Source: JBBRFH01 sp038224615 (GTDB lineage: Bacteria > Planctomycetota > Phycisphaerae > Tepidisphaerales > Tepidisphaeraceae). Taken from it: a stretch of DNA of 7,494 nt. The stretch is taken from positions 1-7,494 of the forward strand of contig JBBRFH010000169.1 in NCBI GenBank assembly GCA_038224615.1, read 5' to 3'. Position 1 is the stretch's first letter. The number at the start of each line of letters is the position of its first letter. Shown piece by piece: positions 5,984 through 7,494 of this stretch. Under the pieces are notes generated by a model that saw only the letters and a program-made list of their open reading frames with translations, was not told the DNA's origin and ran no database searches. The position numbers and the translations under genes were made by a program.

Positions 5984-6685
5984 ATGCGACGAGTCTTCCC
6001 CATAGCGCTCCTGATGGTGGCGCTGACCCTGGTGCATCGCGCCTTCGCCGACGATACCGCGGTCTTGCTGGCGCGCGCGGATCAGGCGTTTGCCGACTCC
6101 GATTACCCGACGGCGTTGGCGCTGTACAAGAAGGTCGAGCCGCAACTGGCAAAGGACGACCGTCTGCCGGGTATGCGGGAGCGGATGCGCGTCGCCGAGC
6201 GACAGATCGCAACGCCCCCTGCCACCCAGCCTGTCGTCGTCGCCGCCCCGCCGACGGGCATCCCGACCGACGCCGCCCATCGCAAAAAACACGCCAAGCC
6301 GGCCGATGGCGCAACGCTGGAACTGTCGCTCCACGAGCTCGGCAACTTCGATTACCGCGAAGACGACGATTCGAGCATCCCCGATGACGTGAAGGGGCTT
6401 TCCGGCGTGAAGGTGAAGATCAGCGGGCAAATGCTCGCGCTGGACCAGGCGGGTCGGGTCACGCGTTTTCTGCTCGTCAACGACATGATGAGCTGCTGCT
6501 ACGGCACCGCCCCCAAGCTGCAGAACATCGTGAAAGTCACCCTCCCCCCGGACAAGGCGATCGCCGCAACCACCATGCGCATCACCGTTGAAGGGACGCT
6601 GAACGTGAAGATCCAGCGTGAGGACGATTACGTCGTCAACATCTTTGAACTCGACCCGACCAGCATCAAGTACGCCCCACAGTAG
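5984..6685 (+). CDS. Exported DUF3299-like protein with TPR-like N-terminus
   Basis: The 233-residue precursor starts with a signal peptide: RR, a hydrophobic core (VFPIALLMVALTLV) and an A-F-A site, with cleavage predicted after Ala22. Residues 24-76 form a TPR-like helix pair (LLARADQAFADSDYPTALAL). A Pro/Ala-rich linker follows (78-108). The C-terminal domain (about 110-228) resembles DUF3299: GVKVKISGQML (141-151), RFLLVNDMMSCCYGTAP (161-177) and VEGTLNVKI (202-210). The Cys171-Cys172 pair in C-C-Y-G-x-x-P is the striking feature and could bind metal or form a disulfide. ATG 5984 is preferred over the adjacent TTG 5981, because AGGAG at 5969-5973 is an acceptable ribosome-binding site and the signal peptide needs no extra residue. 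It lies 66 bases after the permease gene, so it is probably a periplasmic accessory of the transporter. The biochemical role of DUF3299 proteins is unknown. Confidence 0.8.
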   Translation: MRRVFPIALLMVALTLVHRAFADDTAVLLARADQAFADSDYPTALALYKKVEPQLAKDDRLPGMRERMRVAERQIATPPATQPVVVAAPPTGIPTDAAHRKKHAKPADGATLELSLHELGNFDYREDDDSSIPDDVKGLSGVKVKISGQMLALDQAGRVTRFLLVNDMMSCCYGTAPKLQNIVKVTLPPDKAIAATTMRITVEGTLNVKIQREDDYVVNIFELDPTSIKYAPQ

Positions 6686-6707
6686 TGGTGTACGAGACAC
6701 CAAAGGC

Positions 6708-6811
6708 GGAATGCGATCCACGAATCTGCACGAATTCGCACGAATCATGCAGAAGCAATACATCCATTGCTTCATTCGTGTGAATTCGTGAAGATTCGTG
6801 GACCGCATTCC
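6708..6811. repeat. Large near-perfect inverted repeat (104 bases) between the DUF3299-like genes
   Basis: The left arm (6708-6759) and right arm (6766-6811) are complementary over 46 positions with three mismatches and one 6-base insertion in the left arm (CATGCA, near 6746-6751). The loop is six bases (ACATCC). Inside the left arm CACGAAT recurs three times with a 10-base period. The right arm holds the complementary ATTCGTG pattern. The RNA would form one long hairpin. It begins 22 bases after the upstream stop codon and may act as a terminator or 3' stabiliser, although no T-tract follows. From memory, arrays of CACGAATTCG-like units are dispersed in Planctomycetota and Verrucomicrobiota genomes, where they give spurious peptides such as NLHEFTRM. 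This looks like one copy. Confidence 0.85.
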
Positions 6812-6849
6812 CGGCCGGCAAATAGATGCAAGCAATGGGCATTGGCGGT

Positions 6850-6858
6850 TGCTATAAT
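6850..6858 (+). promoter_or_regulatory. Extended -10 promoter element (TGCTATAAT) of the anchored DUF3299-like gene
   Basis: A perfect TATAAT (6853-6858) is preceded by TGC, the extended -10 form, which can work without a -35 box; no good -35 is seen 16-18 bases upstream. It ends nine bases before ATG 6868, so transcription would start near 6865. The gene therefore probably has its own promoter, downstream of the large hairpin. A short palindrome CAATGGGCATTG (6833-6844) lies about where a -35 or an operator would be. Confidence 0.45.
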
Positions 6859-6867
6859 GAGGTGAAT

Positions 6868-7431
6868 ATGTCGCAGAACCCTGCCGCCCAACCCGCCGTG
6901 ATCGACTATGGTTCCAGGCCGCGCCCGAACCGTGGCTCGTGGCTGAACGTGCGCGTCATTCTCTTCGTGCTGGTCGTCGGCGCAATCATCAGCGCGCCGG
7001 TGTACATCTACCTGCAATCGACGCTCACGCGCGGCATCTCCGCCGGGCCGGGCGGGTATCTGTCGGTGGATCTGAAGTCGATGAGCACCTTCCCGTTCGA
7101 CCAGAACTACGGCAAGCTCGAGGACGTTCCGGCAATCTATCGCAACCTCGACGGCAAGAAGGTCGTCCTGCTCGGCGAGATGTACGTTGCCGACGCCACC
7201 GGGTCGGAGCTGAAAAAGTTCGACCTCGTCTATTCCATCCAGAAGTGCTGCTTCAGCGGCCCGCCGCAAGTGCAGCACTTCGTCAAGGCAACTCCGGTCG
7301 ACGACAAACCCCTGCCCTACTACGGGGGCACCGTCCGCGTGAAGGGCACGCTCAAGGTCGACGTCACCAACGAAGCCGGCAAGGTCACCAGCGTCTACCA
7401 TGTCGCGGTCGAGTCGATCGAGCCGGTCTGA
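6868..7431 (+). CDS. Membrane-anchored DUF3299-like protein
   Basis: The 187-residue protein has a short cytoplasmic N-terminus rich in Pro and Arg and one transmembrane helix at about 28-49 (VRVILFVLVVGAIISAPVYI). An extracytoplasmic domain follows. Its core aligns by eye with the exported DUF3299-like protein upstream: NLDGKKVVLLGEMYV (93-107), FDLVYSIQKCCFSGPPQ (118-134), HFVKA (137-141) and VRVKGTLKVDV (156-166). The Cys127-Cys128 pair is conserved between the two. ATG 6868 is chosen because GAGGTGA (6859-6865) immediately precedes it and the protein then starts with a normal short polar tail; ATG 6826 would add 14 residues across the candidate promoter. It is separated from the transporter genes by the large hairpin and may be independently expressed. 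The two paralogues may be a soluble/anchored pair serving one process. No function is known. Nothing recognisable follows to 7494. Confidence 0.8.
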   Translation: MSQNPAAQPAVIDYGSRPRPNRGSWLNVRVILFVLVVGAIISAPVYIYLQSTLTRGISAGPGGYLSVDLKSMSTFPFDQNYGKLEDVPAIYRNLDGKKVVLLGEMYVADATGSELKKFDLVYSIQKCCFSGPPQVQHFVKATPVDDKPLPYYGGTVRVKGTLKVDVTNEAGKVTSVYHVAVESIEPV

Positions 7432-7494
7432 CCGCGAACAAGCCGAACGCAACACCAATACCGCGCCACTCCACCTTCGGAAACTTTTCCCAAG

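Noticed and set aside
5903..6835. 310-residue - strand frame covering the exported DUF3299-like gene and the hairpin
   Set aside because: Part of it translates the palindromic repeat (NLHEFTRM-like peptide) and the rest is antisense to a gene with a signal peptide and conserved motifs.
6772..7458. 228-residue - strand frame opposite the anchored DUF3299-like gene
   Set aside because: It has no recognisable domain. The + strand gene has a transmembrane anchor, a ribosome-binding site and a paralogue next door.

Overview
The window is GC-rich DNA that looks like a Planctomycetota chromosome, possibly class Phycisphaerae. This is an inference from four things: overall composition and codon use, genes that mostly lack a clear Shine-Dalgarno site, two proteins resembling the DUF3299 family with a Cys-Cys motif, and three dispersed-looking palindromic repeat elements in 7.5 kb. 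No rRNA, tRNA, CRISPR array or insertion sequence was seen.

Left part (1-3100). The window opens inside a DUF2726-type protein (C-terminal part only). Next is a 380-residue protein made of two Lrp/AsnC-like halves, resembling a fused AhbA/AhbB siroheme decarboxylase. A small two-pass membrane protein of unknown function follows. These three genes are on the + strand. An inositol-monophosphatase-family phosphatase on the - strand faces them. The convergent gap between the membrane protein and the phosphatase holds a two-hairpin repeat.

Middle (3100-3700). A small toxin-antitoxin-like pair lies here: a HicA-like toxin on the + strand and a HicB-like partner on the - strand. The two genes run tail to tail and share one CTAG that supplies both stop codons. 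hicAB loci are normally co-directional operons, so this arrangement is unusual. The long + strand reading frame that runs through hicA from about 2467 is antisense to the phosphatase; the real gene starts near 3175.

Right part (3690-7431). A transport cluster on the + strand holds an ABC ATPase of the LolD/MacB type, an FtsX/MacB-type permease with a His-rich extracytoplasmic loop, and an exported DUF3299-like protein. A membrane-anchored DUF3299-like paralogue follows, separated by a large hairpin and with its own candidate promoter. The gene set recalls the zinc-responsive MacB-like ABC operons of proteobacteria (Pseudomonas PA4063-PA4066, Vibrio zrg). A metal-related role is therefore a reasonable hypothesis, but the sequence does not prove it.

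Two further themes recur. Palindromic or heptad repeat elements sit at gene boundaries: 2128-2185, 4376-4493 and 6708-6811. The second of these supplies the last dozen codons of the ATPase gene. Several genes have a -10-like hexamer only 7-9 bases before the start codon, which would fit leaderless or almost leaderless transcripts.
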